A DNA stretch of 64,000 nt from Ruegeria sp. HKCCD8929 (GTDB lineage Bacteria; Pseudomonadota; Alphaproteobacteria; Rhodobacterales; Rhodobacteraceae). This document shows positions 23,880-32,474 of the stretch, in pieces. Both the position numbers and the translations under genes were made by a program. Position 1 is the stretch's first letter, and the number at the start of each line of letters is the position of its first letter. The stretch is from NCBI RefSeq assembly GCF_013031405.1, contig NZ_WPZY01000021.1, forward strand, positions 1 to 64,000, read 5' to 3'. Under the pieces are notes generated by a model. It was not told the DNA's origin. It searched no databases and was given only the letters and a program-made list of their open reading frames with translations.

Positions 23880-24481
23880 GCCGACACCCTCCTCTGAAAC
23901 TCGGCCTCGCTCATCCGGTAACGCGGCGACATGAACTCCTCGGCGCGCCGGATCCAGCCACCCTTGCCACCCACCCGGGTGCGGGCATATTTGCGGCTCG
24001 CGGGCCGCCGGTCGGCCAACCGGAGATAATAATTCCGCCGCGCCACCCCGTAAGCATCCCGTAGGGCCACCGCATCCGGTTCTGCTGCCGCGCGCACGGC
24101 GCGCAGGGTCTGCGGCCCGATCACCCCGTCGACCGACAGCTCATAGCCCATCTCCCGCAACAACCGCTGCAGGATCTTCACCGCATGGGCTCCGGCATTC
24201 ACATACATGTCAAAGAGCGACGCCTGCAGCGCGCCCGGCATCTCACCAATGCGCGGCCGCGCGAAATAGTGATCCAGAAAGATCTCCACCGCCTGCGCCT
24301 GGCTCAGCGACCGCACATCGGCCACATCCACGCGCCTGTCACCTGTCAGATCAAGCCCCAGCCGGCGCATCGTGTGGATGGTCACACCGTATTTCGTCGC
24401 CCCGCCCGGATCATCGGGGTCATTCACAAACCCGCCCTCCCGCGCCACGATCCCTTCCGCAATCTGCCGTACTGTCTGCAT
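23870..24481 (-). CDS. Endolysin: GH108 lysozyme with peptidoglycan-binding domain
   Basis: I start at the ATG ending at 24481 (MQTVRQIAEGIVAREGG) with GGAG upstream, giving 203 residues. The glycosyl-hydrolase-108 N-terminus has the catalytic Glu15 in REGGFVNDPDDPGG and ATKYGVT. The middle contains FDMYVNAGAHAVKILQ. The C-terminal half (DGVIGPQTLRAV, NYYLRLADRRP) is the PG_binding_3 domain. There is no signal peptide, so export depends on the holin, whose gene overlaps the 3' end. It resembles endolysins of phages and gene transfer agents. It probably has its own promoter because two hairpins separate it from ccmE. No TTAA-N7-TTAA CtrA box is visible upstream. Confidence 0.88.
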   Translation of the reverse strand: MQTVRQIAEGIVAREGGFVNDPDDPGGATKYGVTIHTMRRLGLDLTGDRRVDVADVRSLSQAQAVEIFLDHYFARPRIGEMPGALQASLFDMYVNAGAHAVKILQRLLREMGYELSVDGVIGPQTLRAVRAAAEPDAVALRDAYGVARRNYYLRLADRRPASRKYARTRVGGKGGWIRRAEEFMSPRYRMSEAEFQRRVSAWG

Positions 24482-24544
24482 CGATCCAATCTCCGCTGCC
24501 TCACGAAAAACCGTCCAACAACACAATTACTTCACCGCAAACGA

Positions 24545-24622
24545 AAAGGGCGCCGCTTACGCAACGCCCTGACTTCATCTTTTCAAAAATACTCCCGCCG
24601 GAGGCACGCGGCGCAGCCGCGT
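24545..24622 (-). repeat. 3' element D and hairpins between ccmE and the endolysin gene
   Basis: Downstream of ccmE on the minus strand there is ACGCGGC/GCCGCGT (24604-24622). Then CTCC/GGAG runs straight into TATTTTTGAAAAGATGAAG (plus strand 24575-24605, CTTCATCTTTTC...AAATACTCC). A further GGGCG...CGCCC stem (24548-24569) is followed by TTTTC. This relates to elements A, B and C. The sequence offers at least two termination signals that would insulate the lysis genes from ccmE. Confidence 0.65.
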
Positions 24623-25069
24623 TCAGCTTTCCTCGGCCTCCTGATACACCCCTTGCTCCTTGAGCGCGTCCACAACTTCTTTCGGCATGTAGGTCTCATC
24701 GTGTTTCGCAAGAATTTCAGTAGCTTCAAAAACACCATTCACGTAACTTCCGGTGCCAATCATGCCCTGATTCTCGGCAAAAAGATCCGGCAGCACCCCG
24801 GTGAACACCACCGGCACGCTTTCGCCGCCATCAGTGACCGAAAACCGCACGGTCTCGCCCTCGCCCCGCACCAATGTGCCCTCCTCCACCAGGCCACCAA
24901 TCCGGAACACTTCACTTGGCTGCGGCGGCTCAGCGATGATCTGGCTGGGCGCGCGGAAAAAGTTGATGCCGTCGCGCATCGCGTACCCAATCAAACCCGT
25001 CGCCAGTGCAAGGGCCACCACGGCCAGCAAGATCACCTGTATGCGACGTCGTTTCTTGAGCGATTTCAT
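24623..25069 (-). CDS. ccmE: Periplasmic heme chaperone CcmE
   Basis: CcmE holds heme covalently in the periplasm and hands it to CcmF. The 148-residue protein has a Lys/Arg-rich cytoplasmic start and a single anchor helix (VILLAVVALALATGLIGYAM). An OB-fold beta barrel with FRIGGLVEEGTLVR and the heme site LAKHDETYMP follow, with heme-binding His123 and Tyr127 in the expected H-x3-Y spacing. It begins seven bases after argC, so they share a transcript. The lysis cassette separates it from its partner ccmF. Confidence 0.95.
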   Translation of the reverse strand: MKSLKKRRRIQVILLAVVALALATGLIGYAMRDGINFFRAPSQIIAEPPQPSEVFRIGGLVEEGTLVRGEGETVRFSVTDGGESVPVVFTGVLPDLFAENQGMIGTGSYVNGVFEATEILAKHDETYMPKEVVDALKEQGVYQEAEES

Positions 25070-25076
25070 TCCGTCC

Positions 25077-26105
25077 TCACGGGAAAAGCGGGGCCATCAT
25101 CAGCCCCTGGGTTTCATCCTCACCTAACATCAGGTTGGCGTTCTGCAAGGCCTGCCCGCTGCTACCTTTTGTCAGGTTATCCAGCGCGCCGATCACGATG
25201 GCGCGCCGCTCGATCCGGTCTGCGGCGACCCCGATGTGGCAGAAATTCGAGCCTCGCACATAATGGGTCGAGGGCGTTTCGCCAAAGGGCAGCATCCGGA
25301 TGAACGGCTCATCCTCATAGGCCGCGCACAGTGTTTCATAGACACTTTGCGGATCGCCATGCACGTAAGTAGTCGCCAGAATGCCCCGGTTGGCCGGGAC
25401 CAGATGCGGCGTGAACTGCACCTGCACGGTGCGCCCGGCGATCTTCGAGAATTCCTGATCGAACTCCCCCAGATGCCGGTGCGTGCCGCCGACAGCATAG
25501 GCGTTGTAACCCTCGCTCAGTTCGGCATGCAGCAGGTTTTCCTTCAGGCTCCTCCCCGCCCCCGAGACAGCGCATTTCATGTCGAGGATGATGTCATCGA
25601 GATCGATCACACCAGCGGCGATCAGAGGCCGCAGCACATATTGCCCGGTCGCCGCGTTGCACCCGGTGCCCGCGACCAACCGGGCACCCGTGATTTCCTC
25701 GCGGTAGAACTCGGTCAGGCCATAAACCGCCTCTTCCTGCTGCTCCAGCGCCAAATGGGGGTTGCCGTACCACTTCTGATATTCCGCCGAATCGCGCAGC
25801 CGGAAATCCGCTGATAAATCAACGATCTTCAGGGTGCTGGGCAACGCCCGGATCACCTCTTGCGAGGTCTTGTGCGGCAGCGCGCAAAAGCACAGATCGA
25901 CCTGAGAGAAATCGATCTCGGAGATTTTGCACAGCACCGGCAAGTCCAGATGTCGCAGATGCGGAAACACCTGCGCCATGCTCTGCCCTGCCTTGCGCTC
26001 GGCGGCGAGCGCCACGATGTCCATGTTCGGGTGCTCGGCGATCAGCCGGACCAATTCCGCGCCGGTATAGCCAGAGGCGCCAAGGATTGCGATTTTGTGG
26101 GTCAT
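25077..26105 (-). CDS. argC: N-acetyl-gamma-glutamyl-phosphate reductase
   Basis: ArgC performs the NADPH-dependent third step of arginine synthesis. The start is the ATG ending at 26105 (MTHKIAILGASGYTGAELVRL) with GAGG upstream, giving 342 residues, the long type-1 form. The nucleotide-binding GASGYTGAE is at residues 9-17. The catalytic Cys149 is in VAGTGCNAATGQYV, and HRHLGEFDQEF holds a conserved histidine. It heads the argC-ccmE unit. No other arg genes are nearby. Confidence 0.97.
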   Translation of the reverse strand: MTHKIAILGASGYTGAELVRLIAEHPNMDIVALAAERKAGQSMAQVFPHLRHLDLPVLCKISEIDFSQVDLCFCALPHKTSQEVIRALPSTLKIVDLSADFRLRDSAEYQKWYGNPHLALEQQEEAVYGLTEFYREEITGARLVAGTGCNAATGQYVLRPLIAAGVIDLDDIILDMKCAVSGAGRSLKENLLHAELSEGYNAYAVGGTHRHLGEFDQEFSKIAGRTVQVQFTPHLVPANRGILATTYVHGDPQSVYETLCAAYEDEPFIRMLPFGETPSTHYVRGSNFCHIGVAADRIERRAIVIGALDNLTKGSSGQALQNANLMLGEDETQGLMMAPLFP

Positions 26106-26198
26106 GTCAGACCTCTTCTTTGGGATGTCACATGTCTTGACCGCCGATGTGACGGTCACGGGAATAGAAAAAGGCTATGAGACCGTCCTTGACCGAAG

Positions 26199-27008
26199 TC
26201 AGGCGGCCTGGAATGTGATTTGTCGTCGGAGGAACTGCGTCGCCCGATCGCTGACAAAGCCCGGCTTGCCGGTGGTCAGAAAACCGCATTCGCCCTCGCC
26301 GTTCATGTCAGGATGCCGCTGCAGGTAATCAGCCAGACTGTCCGCCACCAGCGATCCCTGACTGAACACCTTCACATCCGGGCCCAGCGCCTCCTGAAAG
26401 CACTGCTCCATCAGCGGGTAGTGGGTGCAGCCCAGAATGGCCGCTTGCGGGTGCGGCATCTTGCGTTTGAGCGCGTCCACATGCGAGCGCACCAGCGCCT
26501 CGGCCAGAATCATGTCGCCCTCTTCGATGGCATCGACCACGCCGCCGCAGCTCTGCGCCTCGACATCGACACCGATGGCGCGAAAAGCCAGTTCCCGCTG
26601 GAACGCCCGGCTCGCCACCGTCGCAGGCGTCGCAAACAGCGCCACATGCTTGACCTCGACCTCGCGCGGGGGGGAATTGTCGCCCCATTGCCGCTCGGTC
26701 AGCGCCTCGATCAGCGGCACGAAGACGCCCAGCACCCGTTTGCCCGGCGGCACGCCTTCTTCCTGCATCCGGCGCAGGGCAGCAGCACTTGCGGTGTTGC
26801 AGGCGAGAATGACAAGATTGCAGCCACGCTCCCACAGGTCCCGCACCGCTTTGCGGGTCAGCTGATAGATATCCTCGGCATCCCGCACGCCATAAGGCGC
26901 ATGATCACTGTCGGCGTAATACAGGAAATCCACCTCCGGCAGACGTTTCTGCGCGGCGTTCAGGACGGTTAGCCCGCCCAGACCGGAATCAAAGATGCCT
27001 ACTGCCAT
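26199..27008 (-). CDS. murI: Glutamate racemase
   Basis: MurI makes D-glutamate for peptidoglycan by two-base racemisation. The 269 residues have both catalytic cysteines: Cys70 in VILACNTASAAALR and Cys194 in ILGCTHYPLM. The N-terminal MAVGIFDSGLGGLTVL is the substrate Asp-Ser segment, and YYADSDHAPYG is conserved. It is eight bases downstream of the acyltransferase gene, probably co-transcribed with it. It precedes argC by 93 bases, where I see inverted repeats (GTCACAT...ATGTGAC) but no classical terminator. Confidence 0.96.
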   Translation of the reverse strand: MAVGIFDSGLGGLTVLNAAQKRLPEVDFLYYADSDHAPYGVRDAEDIYQLTRKAVRDLWERGCNLVILACNTASAAALRRMQEEGVPPGKRVLGVFVPLIEALTERQWGDNSPPREVEVKHVALFATPATVASRAFQRELAFRAIGVDVEAQSCGGVVDAIEEGDMILAEALVRSHVDALKRKMPHPQAAILGCTHYPLMEQCFQEALGPDVKVFSQGSLVADSLADYLQRHPDMNGEGECGFLTTGKPGFVSDRATQFLRRQITFQAA

Positions 27009-27016
27009 TTGCCCCT

Positions 27017-27895
27017 TCAGGCGCGATGCCGTTCCTCGAATTCATAGCCGTAGTCATAGGACTCCAGCGGCTCCGGGGACAGCTCATACGTGGCTTTGCG
27101 CAGAAAATCCATCATCTTGCGCGTGTCCTTGCGCATGGGGTCCAGAATGTCGCGCCCGATGGGCTCTCCGATTACCACCTTGACTGGCGTATCGACCCGT
27201 TTCCTGAACTCCTTGATCAACAGCCCCGTGCGCAGCGTGCTGTGCAAATGGCTGGCGATCTGAAACAGGCGCGAGGTATGTCCGTCGAAGAACACCGGCA
27301 CCACGGTGGCGTCGGATTTGGCCACCATGCGCGCGGTAAAACCCCGCCAGCCCGGGTCCATCGGGTGGGCAAAGGGCGTCACGCCGGTACTGACCGTGCC
27401 GCCGGGGAATATGCCGATGGCGCCGCTCTGACCCAGATAATCCAGTGCGGTCCGGCGGGTCTCGATGTTCAGCTTCATCGCCTCCTTTGTCTCATCAAAC
27501 GAGATCGGAAGGATGATGCGGTTGATATCCTCGGCCTTGCGGAACACCCGGTTTGCGAGAATGCGGAAATCACCCCGGGTTTCAGACAGGATATGGCCCA
27601 TCATCAACCCGTCAAGGATACCATAAGGATGATTGGCGATCAGGATCAGCGGTCCCTCCTTGGGAATGTTCGACAGCGCCCCGCCGATCACCTCAAGCGT
27701 CAGCCCATAGCGCTCGGCCATCACCGACCAGAAATCGCGGCCCCTGGCCACCTCACGTTCGTACCCGTTGGCCCGTTTGATCAGGCTTAGCCGCCCGGTT
27801 GTGTTCTCCATCAGCCGGATCACGGCCCGCCCGCCTTTGGTGGCCGCGGAATGGGCATAGGTGATATCGCGGGCGATATGGCGGCGCGAGGGCAT
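27017..27895 (-). CDS. PlsC-like lysophospholipid acyltransferase family protein
   Basis: A 292-residue acyltransferase of the glycerolipid family. The active-site block is IANHPYGILDGLMM (His89, Asp95), with the His-x5-Asp spacing rather than the classical His-x4-Asp of PlsC. IGIFPGGTVSTG is the second conserved (substrate Glu/Gly) block, here with Phe-Pro-Gly-Gly instead of FPEG. A third block, ATVVPVFFDGHTSRLFQ, follows. The form resembles the hemolysin/OlsA-type acyltransferases that act on lyso-lipids. The natural acceptor cannot be read from sequence. It is followed closely by murI. Confidence 0.82.
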   Translation of the reverse strand: MPSRRHIARDITYAHSAATKGGRAVIRLMENTTGRLSLIKRANGYEREVARGRDFWSVMAERYGLTLEVIGGALSNIPKEGPLILIANHPYGILDGLMMGHILSETRGDFRILANRVFRKAEDINRIILPISFDETKEAMKLNIETRRTALDYLGQSGAIGIFPGGTVSTGVTPFAHPMDPGWRGFTARMVAKSDATVVPVFFDGHTSRLFQIASHLHSTLRTGLLIKEFRKRVDTPVKVVIGEPIGRDILDPMRKDTRKMMDFLRKATYELSPEPLESYDYGYEFEERHRA

Positions 27896-27973
27896 GGCGG
27901 TCTCCGAATTGCTGCCCGATAGATAGGGATGGGCAGCAATTTTGCATAGCCTTCGTGACAGGGCTGTGACGGT

Positions 27974-30900
27974 TTATTCCGCCGCCTTCTTCATCTCAGG
28001 CCCGCCCTGCCGGATCAGCTCCAGCAATTCCTCGCGCCGTTTCGCGGCCTTGGCCTCGTTCACCATCTTCACCGGGCCAAAGCCTTTTATGTCCAGCGGC
28101 AGTTGGGCCAACGCAGTAATTGCGTCGCGGGTCTCAGACGTGAGTTTCGGCAGGACCTCTTTCATGTCTTTTTCATATTGCCGGATCAACGCCCGCTCCA
28201 TCCGGCGGTCGGCGGAATAGCCGAAGACATCCAGCGGCGTGCCCCGCAATCCCTTCATCCGCGCCAACACCTTGAGCGGCCCCAGCATCCATTCGCCGAA
28301 CGCGCGTTTCTTGGGCCGCCCATCCGGCCCCTTGCCACCCAGAATCGGCGGCGCCAGATGCATCGTCATCTTCAGATCACCGTCGAACTCGGCCCTGGCC
28401 TTGTCGCGGCTGTCGAGCAGCAGGCGCGCGACCTCATATTCGTCCTTGTAGGCGAGCAGCTTGTGATAGCCCTTGGCGACCGCCTCCTTGACCTCGGCAT
28501 CCTCGATCCCATCGAGCAGTTTGGTATAGCGCTTGACCAGCCGTTTGCCCTGATACGCAAGCAGATGATCGGCGCGGAAAGCGATCTTCTCGTCCAGCGA
28601 TTTCGGCAGTTCGACCACATTGGGTTTGAGAACCTTGGCCACCTCTTCCGGGTGCAGCACGGCCCAGCGCCCGATCTCGAACGCGCGCTTGTTGCGTTCA
28701 ATCGCGGTGCCGTTCAACTCGATGGCCTGCACGATGGCCTCATGGGTGATCGGCAGAAGCCCCCGCTGCCAGGCCGCGCCAAAGACCATCATGTTCGAAT
28801 AGATCGAGTCGCCCATCACCGCGCGCGCCAGATCCGAGGCATCGAACATGTCCAGCCGCTCTTTAAGCCGCGCCTCCAGCGCCAGCGAAAGACGCCCGGT
28901 GGGAATGCGGAACTCGGTATCGCGGGTGAAATCGCCGGTGATGATCTCGTGGCTGTTGACCACCGCGCCGGTGCGCCCGGTCTGCGTGAGGCCCAGCGTC
29001 TTGGCCCCAGCGCTCACCACCAGATCGCCACCGATCAGCGCGTGTGCTTCGCCGGTGGCCACACGAATGGCCGAGATATCGTCGGGGTTATCGGCCAGAC
29101 GGCAATGGATATGCACCGCACCGCCCTTCTGGGCGAGGCCCGCCATCTCCATCATGCCAGCGCCCTTGCCGTCGATCTGCGCCGCCTGCGCCAGCACCGC
29201 GCCGATGGTCACCACGCCGGTCCCGCCGACCCCGGTAATCACCACGTTATGGGTGCCCTTGATCTGCGGCAGCTCGGGCATCGGCAAATCCGGCAGGTCG
29301 ATATCCGTCGTCGCCTCTTTCCGCAGCTTCGCGCCCTCCAGTGTCACGAAGGAGGGGCAGAAGCCACTGAGACACGAGAAGTCCTTGTTGCAGCTCGACT
29401 GGTCGATGGCGCGTTTGCGGCCCAGTTCCGTCTCTTGCGGCACGATCGAGACACAGTTCGACTGCACCCCGCAATCGCCGCAGCCCTCGCAGATATCGGT
29501 GTTGATGAACACCCGCTTGTCCGGGTCGGGGAAGGTGCTCCGCTTGCGGCGGCGTCGTTTTTCGGCGGCGCAGGTCTGGATGTAGACGATGGCCGACACG
29601 CCCTCGATCTCGCGATAGCGCTCCTGCACGTTCATCAGCTCGGCGCGTTCGTGGGTGTCGATGCCCGACGGCAGCGCCTTAAAGTTCACATCTTCTTTCT
29701 CGTCATAGACCACGGCGATATGTTGCACACCCATGGCCTTCAACTCGTTGACGATGCGCTCGGCGGTCAACCCGCCCTCGTTCTCCTGCCCGCCGGTCAT
29801 GGCGACCGCATCGTTGTAGAGGATCTTGTAGGTGATGTTGGTGCCCGCCGCCAGCGCCGCCCGGATCGCCTGCACGCCCGAGTGGTTGTAGGTCCCGTCG
29901 CCCAGGTTCTGGAACACGTGTTTGGTGGTCGAGAACGGCGCCTCACCGATCCAGTTGGCGCCTTCGCCGCCCATATGGGTGAAGCCGTTCGATTCCCGGT
30001 CCATCCATTGCACCATGAAGTGGCAGCCGATCCCCGCATAAGCGCGCGAACCCTCGGGCACCTTGGTGCTGGTGTTGTGCGGACAGCCCGAGCAGAAATA
30101 CGGCAGGCGCGACGCGATCTCGGTCGCGTTGTCCGCCCGGCGCGCCTCGGCCAGCGCATCGAGCCCTGCGCGCACGCCATCGGTATCGTGCCCCTCTTCG
30201 ATCAGGATCTTGCCCAGCTTCTCGGCGATCATGATCGGGTCCAGAGCGCCTCGGGTCGGGAACAGTTCTTCGGCATGCATGCCGCCTGCCCCGCCCTTGT
30301 ACCAGCCATACACCCGCCGGCCCCGGCGGTCGTCAAAGATAGCTTCCTTGACCTGTACCTCGATCAACTTGCGCTTTTCCTCGACGATCACGATCAGGTC
30401 CAGCCCTTCGGCCCAGTCGTGAAAGCCCTTCATGTCCAGAGGAAACACCTGACCGATCTTATAGGTGGTGATCCCCAGCCGCTCGGCCTCATCCGCGTCG
30501 ATGTTCAACAGCGACATGGCGTGCGCCAGATCCAGCCAGTTCTTGCCCGCCGCGGCAAAGCCGATCTTGGCGCCTGGCTTGCCCCAGACCCGCTTGTCGA
30601 TCTTGTTGGCGTGGCTGAACTCTTCGGCCGCAAAGCGCTTGTAGTCGATGATCCGCGCCTCTTGCGGGGTGCGGTCGTCGATCAGGCGGATGTTCAGCCC
30701 TCCCTCGGGCATGTCAAATTTCGGCACCACCAACTGCATCCGGTCGGGTCGGCCATCCACCACCGAGGTCACCTCGATGGTGTCTTTCATGGTCTTGAGA
30801 CCAACCCATAGCCCCGAGAAGCGCGACAGCGCAAAGCCATAGATGCCGTAATCGAGGATTTCTTGCACGCCCGCCGGGCTGACAATCGGTAGATAGGCAT

Positions 30901-31393
30901 CCATCAGCGCCCATTCGGATTGATGCAGCACGGTCGAGCTTTCGCCCGTGTGGTCATCCCCCATCGCCATGACCACGCCGCCATGCTGGGCGGTCCCGGC
31001 CATGTTGGCGTGCCGGATCACATCGCCCGAGCGGTCCACGCCCGGCCCCTTGCCGTACCAGAGGCCGAAGACCCCGTCATGCTTGCCATCGCCCCGCAAC
31101 CCCGCCTGTTGTGAGCCCCAGAGCGCGGTGGCCGCCAGATCCTCGTTCAATCCGTATTGGAACAGCACGTCATTCTCAGCCAGCTGCTTCTGCGCCCGGT
31201 TCATCTGCAGGTCGACCGCGCCCAGCGGCGAGCCGCGATAACCGGTCACCAGCCCTGCCGTGTTCAGCCCCGCCTCAACGTCCCGCGCCTTTTGCATCAG
31301 CATCAGGCGGACCAGTGCCTGCGTCCCGTTCAGCAGAACCGGACTTTTGGACAGGTCGAACCGGTCGTTGAGTGAAATCTTCGGCTGACTCAT
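27974..31393 (-). CDS. ior: Indolepyruvate ferredoxin oxidoreductase, fused alpha-beta form
   Basis: A 1139-residue thiamine-pyrophosphate, iron-sulfur 2-oxoacid oxidoreductase that decarboxylates aryl pyruvates from aromatic amino acids to aryl-acyl-CoA. The N-terminal pyrimidine-binding part includes GYRGSPLGAVDLQMNRAQ. The TPP region near residues 450-520 has YAGIGCHFM and THMGGEGANW. A cysteine-rich centre near 630 (CEGCGDCGVQSNC plus later cysteines) binds one 4Fe-4S cluster. The C-terminal gamma/beta domain begins GVGGTGVVTIGAVLAQAA near 750. The fused order is typical of proteobacterial IorAB-type enzymes. It is monocistronic and diverges from a LysR gene that probably controls it. Confidence 0.93.
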   Translation of the reverse strand: MSQPKISLNDRFDLSKSPVLLNGTQALVRLMLMQKARDVEAGLNTAGLVTGYRGSPLGAVDLQMNRAQKQLAENDVLFQYGLNEDLAATALWGSQQAGLRGDGKHDGVFGLWYGKGPGVDRSGDVIRHANMAGTAQHGGVVMAMGDDHTGESSTVLHQSEWALMDAYLPIVSPAGVQEILDYGIYGFALSRFSGLWVGLKTMKDTIEVTSVVDGRPDRMQLVVPKFDMPEGGLNIRLIDDRTPQEARIIDYKRFAAEEFSHANKIDKRVWGKPGAKIGFAAAGKNWLDLAHAMSLLNIDADEAERLGITTYKIGQVFPLDMKGFHDWAEGLDLIVIVEEKRKLIEVQVKEAIFDDRRGRRVYGWYKGGAGGMHAEELFPTRGALDPIMIAEKLGKILIEEGHDTDGVRAGLDALAEARRADNATEIASRLPYFCSGCPHNTSTKVPEGSRAYAGIGCHFMVQWMDRESNGFTHMGGEGANWIGEAPFSTTKHVFQNLGDGTYNHSGVQAIRAALAAGTNITYKILYNDAVAMTGGQENEGGLTAERIVNELKAMGVQHIAVVYDEKEDVNFKALPSGIDTHERAELMNVQERYREIEGVSAIVYIQTCAAEKRRRRKRSTFPDPDKRVFINTDICEGCGDCGVQSNCVSIVPQETELGRKRAIDQSSCNKDFSCLSGFCPSFVTLEGAKLRKEATTDIDLPDLPMPELPQIKGTHNVVITGVGGTGVVTIGAVLAQAAQIDGKGAGMMEMAGLAQKGGAVHIHCRLADNPDDISAIRVATGEAHALIGGDLVVSAGAKTLGLTQTGRTGAVVNSHEIITGDFTRDTEFRIPTGRLSLALEARLKERLDMFDASDLARAVMGDSIYSNMMVFGAAWQRGLLPITHEAIVQAIELNGTAIERNKRAFEIGRWAVLHPEEVAKVLKPNVVELPKSLDEKIAFRADHLLAYQGKRLVKRYTKLLDGIEDAEVKEAVAKGYHKLLAYKDEYEVARLLLDSRDKARAEFDGDLKMTMHLAPPILGGKGPDGRPKKRAFGEWMLGPLKVLARMKGLRGTPLDVFGYSADRRMERALIRQYEKDMKEVLPKLTSETRDAITALAQLPLDIKGFGPVKMVNEAKAAKRREELLELIRQGGPEMKKAAE

Positions 31394-31442
31394 CTGACGT
31401 CTCCCCTCGCCGGATTAGTGTGCTATATGTCCCTTCAATATT

Positions 31443-31523
31443 AGGTCATAATTTCTGACCTGTATAGGTAATTTTTCCAGCTTCCGTAACGATTTCTCGG
31501 TTTGAATGTGGAAATTGTTACCT
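31443..31523. promoter_or_regulatory. Repeated GGTnA...ATTTC sites in the ior/lysR divergent promoter
   Basis: This AT-rich 171-base gap holds four related motifs. AGGTCATAATTTCTG begins at 31443 and also forms the inverted repeat AGGTCA-N7-TGACCT, 31443-31461. AGGTAATTTTTCC is at 31466-31478 and CGTAACGATTTCTC at 31485-31498. The reverse complement AGGTAACAATTTCC is at 31510-31523. Multiple sites are expected for a LysR regulator acting on its divergent target. The binding itself is inferred. Confidence 0.45.
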
Positions 31524-31564
31524 CTTTCATATAGGGCTTCCGGCGCATAACGAAAGTTGCGGCG

Positions 31565-32470
31565 ATGGATTGGGACAAGCTCAGAATATTTCACGCGGTT
31601 GCCGATGCAGGCAGCCTGACGCACGCAGGTGACAAGCTGAATCTTTCGCAATCGGCGGTCAGCCGGCAGATCCGCGCACTTGAGGAATCGCTCAATGCAA
31701 CGCTGTTCCACCGTCACGCGCGGGGACTGATTCTCACCGAACAGGGTGAGTTGCTGTTCGACGCCGCCACCGCCATGTCGAAACGCCTGGACGCCGCCGC
31801 CGCCCGCATCCGCGACAGCGAGGAAGAGGTGTTCGGAGAGCTGCGGGTGACCACCACTTTCGGCTTCGGCACGCTCTGGCTCGCCCCGCGCCTGCCGAAG
31901 CTTTACGAGAAATATCCCGATCTCAGTATCGACCTGATGCTGGAAGAGCGGGTGCTGGACCTGCCCATGCGCGAGGCCGACGTCGCCATCCGCATGAAGG
32001 AACCCAGCCAGGCCGATCTGGTGCGCAAGCGGCTGATGACCGTGCAGATGCTGCTCTATGCCTCGCGCGACTACCTGGATCGGATCGGCACGCCGGACTC
32101 CCTGTCAGACATCAAGGATCACCGGCTGATCTGTCAGAATCCATCCTCGGCTCAGGTTGGGGCGGGCGCTTCGCTGGTACAGAACCTGATGACTTACAAC
32201 CCGCAATCCTTGCTGACGGTGAACAACTATTTCGGAGTGCTGCAGGGTGTGCTGCACAATCTGGGCATCGGCGTACTGCCCGATTATGTGACCGAGGATT
32301 TCCCGGATCTTGTGCGCGTCATGCCCGATATCGAAAGCGCGGATGTACCCGTTTACCTCGCATATCCTGAGGAATTGCGGCATTCACAACGGATCGCGGC
32401 GTTTCGCGATTTCGTGCAGGAAGAGATAATTTCGCATCGCAAGCAATTGAGGCAAATGGGAAAACTCTAG
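31565..32470 (+). CDS. LysR-type transcriptional regulator, divergent to ior
   Basis: A 301-residue LTTR. The N-terminal winged helix-turn-helix spans residues 1-65 (LRIFHAVADAGSLTHAGDKL, SQSAVSRQIRALEESLNATL). The co-inducer domain starts near 90 (GELRVTTTFGFGTLWLAPRL). Its position back-to-back with the ior gene suggests it senses an aromatic amino-acid catabolite and controls ior and itself. The repeated sites at 31443-31523 are candidate targets. A probable sRNA or 3' UTR with a strong terminator follows the gene. Confidence 0.92.
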   Translation: MDWDKLRIFHAVADAGSLTHAGDKLNLSQSAVSRQIRALEESLNATLFHRHARGLILTEQGELLFDAATAMSKRLDAAAARIRDSEEEVFGELRVTTTFGFGTLWLAPRLPKLYEKYPDLSIDLMLEERVLDLPMREADVAIRMKEPSQADLVRKRLMTVQMLLYASRDYLDRIGTPDSLSDIKDHRLICQNPSSAQVGAGASLVQNLMTYNPQSLLTVNNYFGVLQGVLHNLGIGVLPDYVTEDFPDLVRVMPDIESADVPVYLAYPEELRHSQRIAAFRDFVQEEIISHRKQLRQMGKL

Positions 32471-32474
32471 CTAT

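Noticed and set aside
24482..24622. CtrA-type TTAA-N7-TTAA box for the lysis cassette
   Set aside because: No such pair is present in this gap, so CtrA control cannot be claimed from sequence.
26106..26198. Inverted repeat GTCACAT...ATGTGAC between argC and murI as a terminator or operator
   Set aside because: The stem is short, with an 11-base loop and no T tract; it is too weak to assign a function.
28103..30811. 902-residue plus-strand open frame opposite ior
   Set aside because: It lies wholly antisense to the strongly supported ior gene, is rich in His/Arg/Gln as typical of shadow frames in GC-rich DNA, and has no protein-family signal.
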